A stretch of DNA of 64,000 nucleotides, from assembly GCF_014489575.1 (NCBI RefSeq), contig NZ_CP060789.1:1860001-1924000 (forward strand), given 5' to 3'. A program made the translations under genes and the position numbers. Below the pieces are notes generated by a model, which worked only from the letters and a program-made list of their open reading frames with translations, was not told where the DNA came from and did not search any database. This DNA is from Tessaracoccus defluvii (lineage in GTDB: Bacteria; Actinomycetota; Actinomycetes; Propionibacteriales; Propionibacteriaceae). Each line of letters starts with the position of its first letter. The stretch's first letter is position 1. Positions 20,442-29,781 of the stretch are shown in pieces.

Positions 20442-21190
20442 ATGTCTAACCCCACGGCGCCCCCGGCACGTCCGGCACGCCTCCTCTCTCTCATCCTCCT
20501 GACGCTGCTCGCCTTCGTCGGCCTCGGCGCCTCCCCCGCCATGGCCACCGAAGACAACCCTGTCGGCGCCTGCCTCAGCTCCGACGGGTGTGGCTCCTCG
20601 TCGTCGACGGCGAGGGCACCGCCCTGGCCAACGAGTGCGTCGACGCCCCGACCTCCGGCGAGGACGCCCTCGTCAAGGCGGGCCTGACCCTCGGCTATGC
20701 CGACGGGTTCATCTGCAGCATCGACGGCACCCCCGAGGTCTGCCCCGCGACGTTCGACGGCTCCTACTGGGCCTACTTCCACGGGGCACCCGGCGAGGCC
20801 TACGCCTACTCCGAGGTCGGGGCCGGCGCCTTCACGCCCGCCGGCGGCACCATCGAGGCCTGGTGCTTCGCGACGGCCGAGGCGAAGGAGTGCACCCCGC
20901 CGCAGCTGAACATCCTCATGGGCGGAACCCCGGTGGCGGCGCCGGACGGCCTCACCGCGGTCGACCTCCCGTTCACGGGCGAGACCGCCAGCCCCTCCGC
21001 CTCGCCCAGCGCGTCGGCCACTGAGTCGGCCAGTGCAGAGCCCACCGATGACGGCGCCACCGACCAGGGCTCCGGCACTGTCGTCTGGGCGGTCGTGGGG
21101 GGCCTCGTGGTCGTCGCGGCCGCGGTCGGCGTGGTCGTCTGGCTGCGCAGGCGCGGCTCCGGCGCGCCGAAGGCCACCGGCGGTCGCTGA
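20442..21190 (+). pseudogene. B12-regulated surface protein, transcobalamin-like DUF4430 domain, frameshifted
   Basis: It starts at the ATG after AGAAAGG. A signal peptide (LLSLILLTLLAFVGLGASPAMA) is followed by NPVGACLSSDG; then one G is missing from GGG at 20586-20588, and restoring it continues as VWLLVVDGEG. The roughly 110-residue domain with paired cysteines and YWAYFHGAPGEAYAYSEVGA resembles DUF4430/transcobalamin C-terminal domains that hold cobalamin. It ends with LPFTGE, a Ser/Ala/Pro/Thr-rich linker, a transmembrane helix and a basic tail. Directly behind the B12 riboswitch and ahead of the ECF genes, it probably captures cobalamin or precursors outside the membrane. Ligand binding is inferred. 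Confidence 0.75.
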
Positions 21191-21195
21191 CCGAC

Positions 21196-22359
21196 ATGCC
21201 ACGGCTCATTCCACGGGTGGCGCCGGCCGATCCGCAGGTCCCTGTCGAGGGGCTCGACCGGTCGGTCCGGCTCGTCCACCCGTGGGCCTGGTGGGGCTGG
21301 GCGCTGTGCGCGAGCGCGGCGGTCAGCCTCACCACCAACCCCATCGTGATCGCGCTGGTGGTGGTGTCGGTGGTGGCGGTGGTTCTCCTCCGCCGCTCCG
21401 ACGCGCCCTGGGCGCGGTCGCTCAAGATCTACCTCATCCTCGCACTGGTGATCGTCGGGATGCGGTTGTTCTTCCAGATCACCATCGGCGGCGTCCGGAC
21501 GGGGACCGTGCTGTTCACGCTGCCGTCCGTCGCCCTGCCGGGATGGGCCGCCGGCGTGACCCTCGGCGGCCCCGTGACGTTGGATGCCCTTGCCGTCGCC
21601 CTGTTCGACGCGATCCGACTGGCCGCGATGCTGCTCTGCGTCGGCGCCGCCAACTCGCTCGCCAACCCCCGCACCGCTCTCAAGTCCGTGCCGGCGGCGC
21701 TGCGCGACATCTCGACGGCGGTCGTCATCGCCCTGGCCCTCATCCCGCAGCTCATCGCCTCGATCCACCGCGTCCGCCGTGGGCAGCGGCTCCGGGGCGG
21801 ACGGCGCCGCGGTCTCAGCGCCCTGCCCGGCACGCTGCTTCCCGTCATCGAGGACGCCGTCGAGGGGTCGCTGCAGCTGGCCACCTCGATGGAGGCCCGC
21901 GGCTACGGGCGCACCCGCAGGACCGGGGAGCGCCGCCACGGCACCAGGCAACTGCTGGGCGCGCTGACAGCGATCCTGTTCGGCAGCTACGTCCTTCTCG
22001 CCGTCCCCGGCAGGACGCCGGTGCTGTTGGGCCTGAGCGGCCCGGCATGGCTCGCCGTCTCCCTGCTGCTGATCGGGTTCGGCCTGTCCCTGTGGGGGCT
22101 GCGCGTCTCCGGGGCACAGCTCGGCGTGACCCGCTACCGCCCCTCGCCGTGGGGAGCCCCCGAACACCTGACGGTGGCGTGCGGCGTCGTCGCGCTCGTC
22201 ATCGTATTGTGGCTCATCTCCCCCTACGGCGTGCCCGCCGAGATGAACTCGCAGCAGATCCCCGTCCGCTGGCCCACACTGCCGTGGCCCGCCGTCATCG
22301 CCGCGCTCGCCCTGGCCGTGCCCGGCTTCGCCACCCCCGCCCCCAGGAGGCTCCGTTGA
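21196..22359 (+). CDS. ECF transporter transmembrane component EcfT (predicted cobalamin uptake)
   Basis: 387 residues with about six to seven hydrophobic segments and the two cytosolic coupling motifs of EcfT: SMEARGYG (near residue 235), a true Ala-Arg-Gly signature, and an earlier basic coupling helix around RRGQRLRGGRR. EcfT links the substrate-binding S component to the ATPases in energy-coupling factor transporters for vitamins. It starts six bases after the surface-protein stop and ends within the EcfA start codon, so the operon is tightly coupled. It is longer than most EcfTs (about 260) because of the N-terminal extension and extra C-terminal helices. Confidence 0.85.
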   Translation: MPRLIPRVAPADPQVPVEGLDRSVRLVHPWAWWGWALCASAAVSLTTNPIVIALVVVSVVAVVLLRRSDAPWARSLKIYLILALVIVGMRLFFQITIGGVRTGTVLFTLPSVALPGWAAGVTLGGPVTLDALAVALFDAIRLAAMLLCVGAANSLANPRTALKSVPAALRDISTAVVIALALIPQLIASIHRVRRGQRLRGGRRRGLSALPGTLLPVIEDAVEGSLQLATSMEARGYGRTRRTGERRHGTRQLLGALTAILFGSYVLLAVPGRTPVLLGLSGPAWLAVSLLLIGFGLSLWGLRVSGAQLGVTRYRPSPWGAPEHLTVACGVVALVIVLWLISPYGVPAEMNSQQIPVRWPTLPWPAVIAALALAVPGFATPAPRRLR

Positions 22360-23978
22360 TCGAGTTCGACCGCGTCACCATCACCCCTCCCGACGCGACC
22401 ACGCCGGTGCTGGAGGACGTGACGGGCACCATCCGGGAATCCGACCTGTGCGTCGTGATCGGCCGCACGGGCACCGGCAAGTCGACGCTGCTCGGCGCGA
22501 TCAACGCGCTGGTCCCCGCGACGACGGGCTCGACGCTGTCCGGCGGGGTCCGCGTCGGCGGCGTCGACGTGACCGCACGCCGTCCCCGCGACCTGGCCGA
22601 CGTGATCGGCTTCGTCGGCCAGAATCCGCTGGCCGGTTTCGTGACAGACGTCGTCGAAGACGAGATCGCCTACGGCATGGAGCAGCTGGGGCTCGACCCG
22701 GTGACGATGCGGAAGCGGGTCGAGGAGACACTCGACCTGATGGGCATCGCCGACCTGCGCCGCAGGCCCCTGGTCGAGTTGTCGGGCGGCCAGCAGCAGC
22801 GGGTCGCCATCGCCGCCGTCCTGGCGGCCCAGCCGCGCGTGCTCGTTCTCGACGAGCCCACCTCCGCCCTCGATCCCACCGCGGCCCAGGACGTGCTCGC
22901 CGCCATCACCACGCTCGTGCACGACGTCGGCCTCACCGTGGTGCTGGCCGAGCACCGGCTGGAGCGGGTCATGCACGCCGCCGATTCGGCGATCTGGCTG
23001 CCGGGCGACGGCCGGGCAGTGTTCGGCCCCACCGCCGCGATCCTCGCCGAGGCCGACGTGAAGCCGCCGCTGGCGCAGCTCTCCGACGCGCTCGGCTGGC
23101 CGACGGTGGCCACGAGCGTCCGCGCGGCCCGGCGCAAAGTCGCCGCCGAGGGCCCCCACGTCGTGCTGCCGGACCTACCGCGGGAGTCGGTCTCGTGGCG
23201 GGCTGAGGGGCTGACCTCGGTGCTCAGCGCCACCGACCTGGCCGTCCGCTACGGCGACCTGGTGGCCGTCAACGTCAGCCTCGAACTGCAGGCGGGCACC
23301 ATCGTCGCCCTCATGGGCCGCAACGGCTCCGGCAAGTCGTCCCTGCTGTGGGCGCTGCAGGGCGCCGTGGCCAGCACCGGCACCCTGGCCATCGACGCGG
23401 CCGACCCCCGCACCGTCTCCGACGCCGAGGCCCGCCGCCTCGTCAGCCTCGTCCCCCAGTCCCCCGCCGACCTGCTGTACCTGCCGACCGTGGGGGACGA
23501 ACTGCGCCAGGCCGACACCGAGTCCACCGCCGAGCCGGGAACGACCCGCGCCATCCTGGACCGGCTGGGTGCCGACCTTCCGGACGACCGCAACCCGCGT
23601 GACCTGTCCGAGGGGCAGCGGCTGGCGCTCGTGCTCGCGATCCAGCTCGCGGCGCGCCCCGCCGTCATCTGCCTCGACGAGCCGACGCGGGGGCTGGACT
23701 ATCAGATGAAGTCCGAGCTGACGCGCATCGTCTCGCAGCTCGCGGCCGACGGCGCCTGCGTCGTCATCTCCACCCACGACGTGGAGTTCGCCGCGCAGAC
23801 GACCGAGCGCTGCATCGTGCTGGCGGAGGGCGACATCGTCGCCGACGGGCCGACCCGCACGGTCTGCTGCGCCTCCCCCGCGTTCTCGCCCCAGGTGGCC
23901 AAGGTGTTCCACCCCCACGACGTCCTCACCGTCGCCGAGGTGCGCGACGCGATCACCGTCGGGGCTGCCCGGCCATGA
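22356..23978 (+). CDS. ECF transporter ATPase, EcfA and EcfA' fused
   Basis: 540 residues carrying two ATP-binding cassettes. First half: GRTGTGKST (about 35), LSGGQQQR, LVLDEPTSALDP. Second half: GRNGSGKSS (about 322), the variant signature LSEGQRLA and ICLDEPTRGLD. The start is TTG at 22356, overlapping the EcfT stop; AGGAGG at 22345-22350 with five bases spacing makes this choice secure although TTG is rare. The Q-loops (VGQNPLAGF, VPQSPADLL) fit the ECF subgroup. It powers the EcfT-S complex; fused A-A' pairs are common in actinobacteria. Confidence 0.92.
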   Translation: MIEFDRVTITPPDATTPVLEDVTGTIRESDLCVVIGRTGTGKSTLLGAINALVPATTGSTLSGGVRVGGVDVTARRPRDLADVIGFVGQNPLAGFVTDVVEDEIAYGMEQLGLDPVTMRKRVEETLDLMGIADLRRRPLVELSGGQQQRVAIAAVLAAQPRVLVLDEPTSALDPTAAQDVLAAITTLVHDVGLTVVLAEHRLERVMHAADSAIWLPGDGRAVFGPTAAILAEADVKPPLAQLSDALGWPTVATSVRAARRKVAAEGPHVVLPDLPRESVSWRAEGLTSVLSATDLAVRYGDLVAVNVSLELQAGTIVALMGRNGSGKSSLLWALQGAVASTGTLAIDAADPRTVSDAEARRLVSLVPQSPADLLYLPTVGDELRQADTESTAEPGTTRAILDRLGADLPDDRNPRDLSEGQRLALVLAIQLAARPAVICLDEPTRGLDYQMKSELTRIVSQLAADGACVVISTHDVEFAAQTTERCIVLAEGDIVADGPTRTVCCASPAFSPQVAKVFHPHDVLTVAEVRDAITVGAARP

Positions 23979-24756
23979 ACGCACGCCCCGACCTCACGTC
24001 GACGGCGATGCTGACGCTCGCCGGGGCCGCAGGCCTGCTCGCGTTCGTGTGGCCGCTGATCGTGGCCCCCGCCGCCACCCTGGACGGCAACAGCCAGGCC
24101 CCGTTCGTGTTCGCGCTGCTGCTGCCGGTGATGCTGGGCATCGTCGTCTCCGAACTCAGCCGCGGCACCATCGACGTCAAGTCCCTCGCCATGCTCGGTG
24201 TCCTGTCCGCGCTGGGTGCCCTGTCCCGCCCCCTCGGTGCAGGCACCGCGGGCATCGAGTTCATCTTCGTGCCGCTCATCCTCGGGGGCGGGTCTTCGGC
24301 CCCACCTTCGGATTCCTGCTGGGCAGCACCACCCTGTTCACGTCGGCCGTGCTGACAGGGGGCGTCGGCCCCTGGCTTCCGTACCAGCTCCTGGCTGCCT
24401 CGTTCGTGTCGCTGGGGGCCGGCCTGCTTCCCCGCGCCACGGGCTGGGCGGAGATCGCGCTGCTGAGCTGCTACGGCACCGTGACCGCCTTCCTCTACGG
24501 TGCGCTGGTGGACCTCGCCATGTGGCCGTTCTCGCTCGGCATGGCCACCGACCTCAGCTACGTCGCGGGGGCGCCGATGCTGGAGAACCTGCACCGGTTC
24601 GCCCTGTTCAACCTGGCCACCAGCATGGCGTGGAACCTCGGACGCGCCTTCACGACGGTGCTGACGCTGTGCGTGGTCGGACGGCCCCTGTTGCGGATAC
24701 TGCGCCGCGCGAACCGGCGCGGCACCTTCGCAGAGTGCACCGCCACCGTCCCCTGA
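23975..24756 (+). pseudogene. ECF transporter substrate-specific (S) component, predicted cobalamin, frameshifted
   Basis: The ATG overlaps the EcfA stop (ATGA). About 260 residues and six predicted helices if one G is added to the run at 24284-24288, joining IEFIFVPLILGG to RVFGPTFGFLLGSTTLF; without it the frame ends at 24355. S components bind one vitamin each. The general plan (helices 1-6, short polar loops) is clear, but vitamin specificity cannot be read directly; cobalamin is inferred from the B12 riboswitch and the transcobalamin-like protein in the same operon, as for CbrT-type systems. Homopolymer loss suggests a sequencing error rather than decay. Confidence 0.75.
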
Positions 24757-24808
24757 GCCCACTGCGCCCCTACGCTGTGGCGACCAGGCTCAGCATGAGG
24801 AGGTCGCC

Positions 24809-25425
24809 ATGGGTTGGTTCAGCAGGTTCAGGAAGAAGGACGCCGCCACGCCGGCACAGGAGCAGCCGCCCACTGCACAGCCCACCTCCGCTGACGAGGA
24901 CCTGAGCCAGGTCGACGCACGCCTGAGACCGTCATCCTGGCCTCCGACGGCATGACCGACCCGTTCCGCGACGGGTCGGGTCCCGCCACCGGCTTCGGCG
25001 GCGAGGTGTACATCGAGTCGCCGGCCCTCGTCGGCGCCGACTTCGACACCATCCGCACGAGCTGGGAGTTGGACAGTCTGCGGAACTTCGCCGCGACCGT
25101 GGCCGACATGGGCGGCATCACGGGGCATCTGGAACGGTTCGGCGTCGTGTCGATGGAGCTCTACGCTCCCGACGGGATCGCCGAGGAGATGGTGAGCGGC
25201 GACAGGATCGGCATCATGATCGGTCTGGAAGCGCCCGGCCGCCCGGCCGAGGTGTCCGTCGCGCCCGGGGAGACGATCCGGATGATCCCGATCACGCTCC
25301 TCACGCCCGGCGAGACCGCACACATCGTCGACGGCGGCGCAGCCGGGCGCCGGGAGGTCGCCGGGAGACTGCTCGGGACGGGTGTCGGGGTCGTCTCCGT
25401 CGTCGGGCGTCCCTCCGTCGTCTGA
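24809..25425 (+). pseudogene. conserved protein of unknown function, frameshifted
   Basis: GAGGAGG precedes the ATG. The N-terminus MGWFSRFRKKDAATP is basic/amphipathic followed by a Pro/Gln/Ala linker; the body begins about residue 38. The frame breaks between 24916 and 24922 and is restored by one added C (GACGCC ACGCCT), giving ETVILASDGMTDPF and GFGGEVYIES. The core mixes beta-rich segments with a helical one (SWELDSLRNFAATVADMGG). GFGxE-containing patterns recall SUFU-like domains of bacterial immunity proteins, but the match is too weak for naming. It follows the S component gene by 52 bases with its own TACGCT box (24772-24777). Confidence 0.55.
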
Positions 25426-25436
25426 GGCAGCGCCGG

Positions 25437-25454
25437 AGCCGGCTACAGCCGGCT
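25437..25454. terminator. short hairpin between convergent genes
   Basis: AGCCGGCT-AC-AGCCGGCT, an 8-bp stem with a two-base loop, at the meeting point of the genes ending at 25425 and 25443. Plausible as a two-way terminator, though it overlaps the end of the Nudix gene. Confidence 0.35.
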
Positions 25455-25925
25455 GACCTGCCAGCCCACGCTCGTGCCGCCGTCGTAGGGGATCGTACCG
25501 TGGAACTGGGTGACCGACTCGTCGAAGACCAGCGGCAGGAAGTGTCGGTCGCCGTCCCACATGGGCAGTTCCATCATGGAGGCCACGTCGTGCCACGACA
25601 GGGTGCCCTCCTCGTTGGCCTCCGGCACCTCGCCGGTGAACGCCGTGACGAGAAAGACGAAGCCGAACACGTCGCGCCCGTTGAACCCAGGCCAGGAGAC
25701 GGTGCCGCGGAGAGCCAGGTCGACGGCCTCGATGCCCGCCTCCTCCCGGAGCTCGCGACGGATCGCGGCCACCACGTCCTCGTCGCGTTCGACCTTGCCG
25801 CCGAGCCCGTTGTACTTGCCCAGCTGCTCGTCGGAGTCGCGGGCGATGCGATGTACGAGCAGGACCTTCGTGCGGGTGGGGTCGGTCACGTAGGCGAGCG
25901 TCGTCAGTTCGGGCGCGTAGGGCAT
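25443..25925 (-). CDS. Nudix hydrolase, MTH1/MutT-like
   Basis: 160 residues with a complete Nudix box (GGKVERDEDVVAAIRRELRE and EAGI, about residues 43-65) and the preceding KYNGLGGK typical of 8-oxo-dGTP diphosphatases of the MTH1 type, whose asparagine-glycine pair lies next to the substrate pocket. Likely role: removal of oxidised purine nucleotides. A TAGCGT box (25933-25938, same strand) seven bases before the ATG lies at the very end of the upstream methyltransferase gene and suggests its own leaderless transcript. It is unrelated in detail to the shorter Nudix protein at 2659-3051. Confidence 0.85.
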   Translation of the reverse strand: MPYAPELTTLAYVTDPTRTKVLLVHRIARDSDEQLGKYNGLGGKVERDEDVVAAIRRELREEAGIEAVDLALRGTVSWPGFNGRDVFGFVFLVTAFTGEVPEANEEGTLSWHDVASMMELPMWDGDRHFLPLVFDESVTQFHGTIPYDGGTSVGWQVSRL

Positions 25926-25935
25926 GTCGCAGACG

Positions 25936-27056
25936 CTACCGTCCGACGCGGCGGGCCGCGATCGCGACGGTGCCGGCGAGGGTCCGCGCGAGGATCAGCG
26001 TGGCGGCCCCCAGCCCCTTCGGCCGCAGCTTCCGGCGCAGCTCGGCGGGATCGACGTCGATGGCCCGCTTCTTGATCTCCAACGTCCCGACGCCCCGGTC
26101 GGCCACCCAGCGGCGCAGGACTTTCACGTCGTAGGGCAGCACCTCGTCCACCTCGAACGTCGTGGCGTAGACGGTGTCCACCGGCTCGTCCGCCGACAGG
26201 TAGGCGGTGTGCCGGTCCAGCAGCCACACATCGCTCCCCGGCGCGACGGCCGAGACGAGCCCGGCCCGGATGACGGCGCCGTCCGGCTCCAGGAGATAAC
26301 GGCCCAGTGGCCGCACCTCCAGCGCCGGCGGAGAGGTGACCCGCAGCTCGTGCGGCAGGACCACGGCCTCGGTGCCGGTGCCCAGTCGGTTCCACAGCGT
26401 CGCCTCGACCACGTCGCCGCGGTGGCTCGTCCAGCCCGCCAGCACACTGGCGGGATCAGCTCCTTCGGCAGCCCCGGCCCCAGCTTGACGGCCACGAACC
26501 GCTCCGAGGCCAGGTGGCCGAGCACGAAGTCCCAGGGCGGCGTGAAGTCGGCCACGTTCCAGGTGCGTCCCTTCGCGGTGCGGCGGGCCGGGTCGAGGAA
26601 GACTGCGGCACCGGGCGGCACCGCGGCCTCCTCGGCGAAACCCACGCGGACCTCAGCGTCGCCGTCGACCAACGCCAGGTTGTGCGCCGCGACGGCCGCC
26701 GTCTCACCGTCGGCCTCGACGGCGACGACGCGCAGCCCCGCCTCGGCGAAGGCCATGGAGTCGAGCCCGATGCCGCAGCCCAGGTCCCACACCTGCGTCA
26801 CGCCGGCGGCGACGAACCTCGCCGCCCGCCAGCGCGCCACCGGTTCACGGGTGGCCTGCTCCAGTCCGGCGCGGGTGAACAGCATCTCGTCGGCGCGGGC
26901 GAACCGCCCGGCGGCGGAACGCCGCAACGCGGCCTGGGCGAGTGCCCAGGCCGCGTCGTCGGCGTCGAAGCTGCGGCGGAGCCGTGCCGCCGCCGCCAGC
27001 GATGACGGGTCCGGCTCGGCCATGGCCGCGGCCAGCGCATCGTCCCTGGCGGACAC
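25936..27056 (-). pseudogene. THUMP-like class I SAM methyltransferase, frameshifted
   Basis: The N-terminal helical region leads to a Rossmann SAM site (VWDLGCGIGLDSMAFAEAG, about residue 90) and FLDPARRTAKGR (about 155), the acidic-Pro-Pro-like loop of this family, then KLGPGLPKELIP. At 26452-26454 one C is lacking; restoring it joins SVLAGWTSHRGDVVEATLW and the C-terminal THUMP-like domain down to 25936. Total about 373 residues. Family members are annotated as RNA or protein methyltransferases without a proven substrate. It starts at GTG seven bases after the ABC ATPase stop, so it may be cotranscribed with the peptide transporter. Confidence 0.75.
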
Positions 27057-27062
27057 GGGAAC

Positions 27063-28787
27063 CTACTGCTGCAGCTCGCGGGTGTCGAGCTCGACGATCT
27101 CGTCGCCGAGTTCCTTGAGCAGCGCGTGACGCTCCTCGCGCCGTGCCCGCTGCTCGATCGGGTCCGGGACCGGGGCCGCTGCGAGGAGCCGCTTGGTGTA
27201 CTCCTGCTGCGGGTTGAGGAGCACGTCCTCGCGGACGCCCTTCTCCACGATCTTGCCGTACTGCATCACGACGACGCGGTGCGCCAGCGAGTCGATGACC
27301 GCCAGGTCGTGCGAGATGAACAGGCAGGCGAACCCGAACTCACGCTGGAGTTCCGTGAACATGGCCAGCACCGAGGCCTGCACCGACACGTCGAGCGCCG
27401 AGGTGGGCTCGTCCGCGATGAGCAGGTCCGGGCGCAGAGCCAGCGCCCTGGCGATCGAGACACGCTGCCGCTGACCGCCCGAGAGCTCGTGCGGGTAACG
27501 GTTGTACGCGCTGCGCGGCAACTGGACGGCCTCAAGCAGCTCGTGGACCCGGGCCTCCCGCTAAGCGGAGTTCCCGACCTTGTGTACCACCAGGGGTTCC
27601 GAGATGACGTCACCGACGGGGAAACGCGGGTTCAGCGACGCGGCGGGATCCTGGAAGATCACGCCGACGCGGCGCCGCAGCGCCTTGAGCGCCGAGCCCT
27701 TGAGCGACAGGAGGTCCTCGTCGAGGACCCGGACCTGGCCGGACTCGGACGGGATCAGCCCCAGCAGCGCGCGGCCGATGGTCGACTTGCCCGAGCCGGA
27801 CTCGCCCACCAGGCCGACGATCTCGCCACGCTTGACGTCGAAGGACACGTCGTCGACGGCGCGGAACGGCTTCTTGCCCTGCCGCTTGTACTCGACGACC
27901 AGGTTCTCCACCGACAGCGCCGTCGTGGCGTCCTCCGCGACCGGGTGCGGGGCGGTGCCGAACTGGCCGTGACCCTCGCCCAGGTGGGGCACTGCCGCCA
28001 GCAGCTTTTTCGTGTAGGGATGCTGCGGCTTGAGCAGCACCTCCTCGACGGGGCCCCGCTCGACGATGTTGCCCTTGAACATGACGGCGACGTTGTCGGC
28101 CATGTCGGCCACGACGCCCATGTTGTGCGTGATCAGCAGGATGCCCGTGTTCAGCTTGTCCTTCAGCGACCGGAGCAGGTCGAGGATTTCGGCCTGCACC
28201 GTCACGTCGAGGGCCGTGGTCGGCTCGTCGGCGATGATCACCTCGGGGTCGCAGGCGAGCGCCATCGCGATGACGACGCGCTGCCGCATGCCGCCGGAGA
28301 GCTCGTGCGGGAACTGCTTGACGCGTCGCTCGGGAGCGGCGATGCCGACGGCCGCGAGCAGGTCGATGGCGCGCTGCCAGGCCTCCCGGCCGTACGCGAC
28401 GCCATGGACCTCCATGGCCTCGGTGAGCTGCTCGCCGATCTTGATGACCGGGTTCAGCGCGGTCATCGGCTCCTGGAACACCATCGCCACGCGGCTGCCA
28501 CGGATGGAGCGCAGGTCCCGGCCGGACAGTTCGCCGACGGTCTTGTCGCCGACCACCGTCTCGCCCGTGATGGTCGCCGTCTTCGGCAGGAGGCCCAGCG
28601 CGGTCGTCGCGGTGACCGACTTACCGGAGCCGGACTCACCGACCAGCGCCATCACCTCGCCCGGCTCCACGGACAACGTCAGCCCCTTGACGGCGTGGAC
28701 GCGGCCGAACTCGGTGCGGAACTCGACGTCCAGGTCGGTGAACCTGAGGGCCGGGTTCTCCCCGGTGAAGATCTTCTTCTCAGTCAT
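27063..28787 (-). pseudogene. peptide ABC transporter ATPase, DppD-DppF fusion, interrupted by an in-frame amber codon
   Basis: 574 residues if read through. First cassette: VGESGSGKSV (about 52), LSGGMRQRV, IIADEPTTALDV; second cassette: VGESGSGKST (about 325), LSGGQRQRVS, LIADEPTSALDV. A TAG at 27561-27563 stops the frame at residue 408, before the second signature, and the same frame continues immediately with REARVHELLEAVQLPR. No indel is involved, so a substitution (for example CAG, AAG or GAG to TAG) is the cause. The stump could not form a working second ATP site. Fused DppDF proteins are common in actinobacteria. Confidence 0.85.
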
Positions 28788-28795
28788 CGTCTTCC

Positions 28796-29776
28796 TCAGT
28801 CCATCTGCTGCCGGGGATCGAAGGCGTCACGCAGGCCGTCACCGATGAAGTTGACGCACAGCGAGATCGCCAGGATGAACATGCCGGGGATCCAGAAGAG
28901 CCAGGGCCGCGTGGTGAGCGCGTTCTGGAACTCGGAGACCAGCAGGCCGAGCGACGTGTCGGGGGCCCGGACGCCGTAGCCGAGGAACGACAGGGACGTC
29001 TCCGTGAGGATGGCCGCGGAGATCAGCAGCGTCGCGTTGACGACGATCGTGCCGAGCGCGTTCGGCAGGATGTGCCGGACGATGATGCGCAGCGACGGCG
29101 TACCGACGGCGCGGGCCGCCATCACGAACTCCCGTTCACGCAGCGAGAGCACCTCGCCTCGGACGAGCCGGGCCAGGCCCGTCCAGGACACCGCGGCCAG
29201 CACGAGCGCCAGCGCCAGGATGTTGCCGCTGGTCATCTTGCCGAGGACGGCGGCGAGCACCAGCGTCGGGATGATGATGAACAGGTCCGTGGTGCGCATC
29301 AGGAAGGCTTCGAGGAAGCCGCGGTAGTAGCCGGCCAGGGCTCCGACCATGGTGCCGATGAACGTGGCGATGAGGCCGACGGTGAAGGCGATCATGAGCG
29401 ACTGCTGGGCGCCGCGCATCACGAGGGCGAAGTAGTCCTTGCCGACGGTGTCCTGGCCGAACGGGTGTTCGCCCAGAGACGGCGGGAACAGCTGGATCGT
29501 CGGTCGGCCGCCGTTGACGAGCGGCAGGTAGGTGTCGGTGTAGGTCTTGCCCCACCAGCCGGGGATGGGTCCCCAGCCGAGCGAGGTGACGGCCAGAAGG
29601 ATGATGAAGATCAGCACCACCATCGAGACCATGGCACCCTTGTGCCGGAAGAACCGGCGGCGCACGAGCTGGCCCTGCGAGTAGGACTTGGTGTTGCTGG
29701 TCTGGACGTCGTCCTCGATCGAGAACTGCTGTTCGGGCTCGACGGCGGGCAGCGTGTTGTTGGGATCACTCATCAT
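28796..29776 (-). CDS. peptide ABC transporter permease (DppC/OppC type)
   Basis: 326 residues. A cytosolic N-terminal tail of about 40, a first helix (GAMVSMVVLIFIILLAV), the OppC N-terminal region with a periplasmic loop containing HPFGQDTVGKD, then five helices. The EAA coupling loop reads MAARAVGTPSLRIIVRHILP (about 225-244), which docks on the ATPase. GGAG stands two bases before the first ATG and five before a second, so the true start may be 29773. It lies in the order SBP-DppB-DppC-DppDF, all on the minus strand, and forms the channel with the larger DppB. Confidence 0.92.
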   Translation of the reverse strand: MMSDPNNTLPAVEPEQQFSIEDDVQTSNTKSYSQGQLVRRRFFRHKGAMVSMVVLIFIILLAVTSLGWGPIPGWWGKTYTDTYLPLVNGGRPTIQLFPPSLGEHPFGQDTVGKDYFALVMRGAQQSLMIAFTVGLIATFIGTMVGALAGYYRGFLEAFLMRTTDLFIIIPTLVLAAVLGKMTSGNILALALVLAAVSWTGLARLVRGEVLSLREREFVMAARAVGTPSLRIIVRHILPNALGTIVVNATLLISAAILTETSLSFLGYGVRAPDTSLGLLVSEFQNALTTRPWLFWIPGMFILAISLCVNFIGDGLRDAFDPRQQMD

Positions 29777-29781
29777 GACTC

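Noticed and set aside
27126..28979. A 617-codon plus-strand frame opposite the peptide transporter genes
   Set aside because: Antisense of two well-conserved ATP-binding cassettes; no start signal or recognisable domain.
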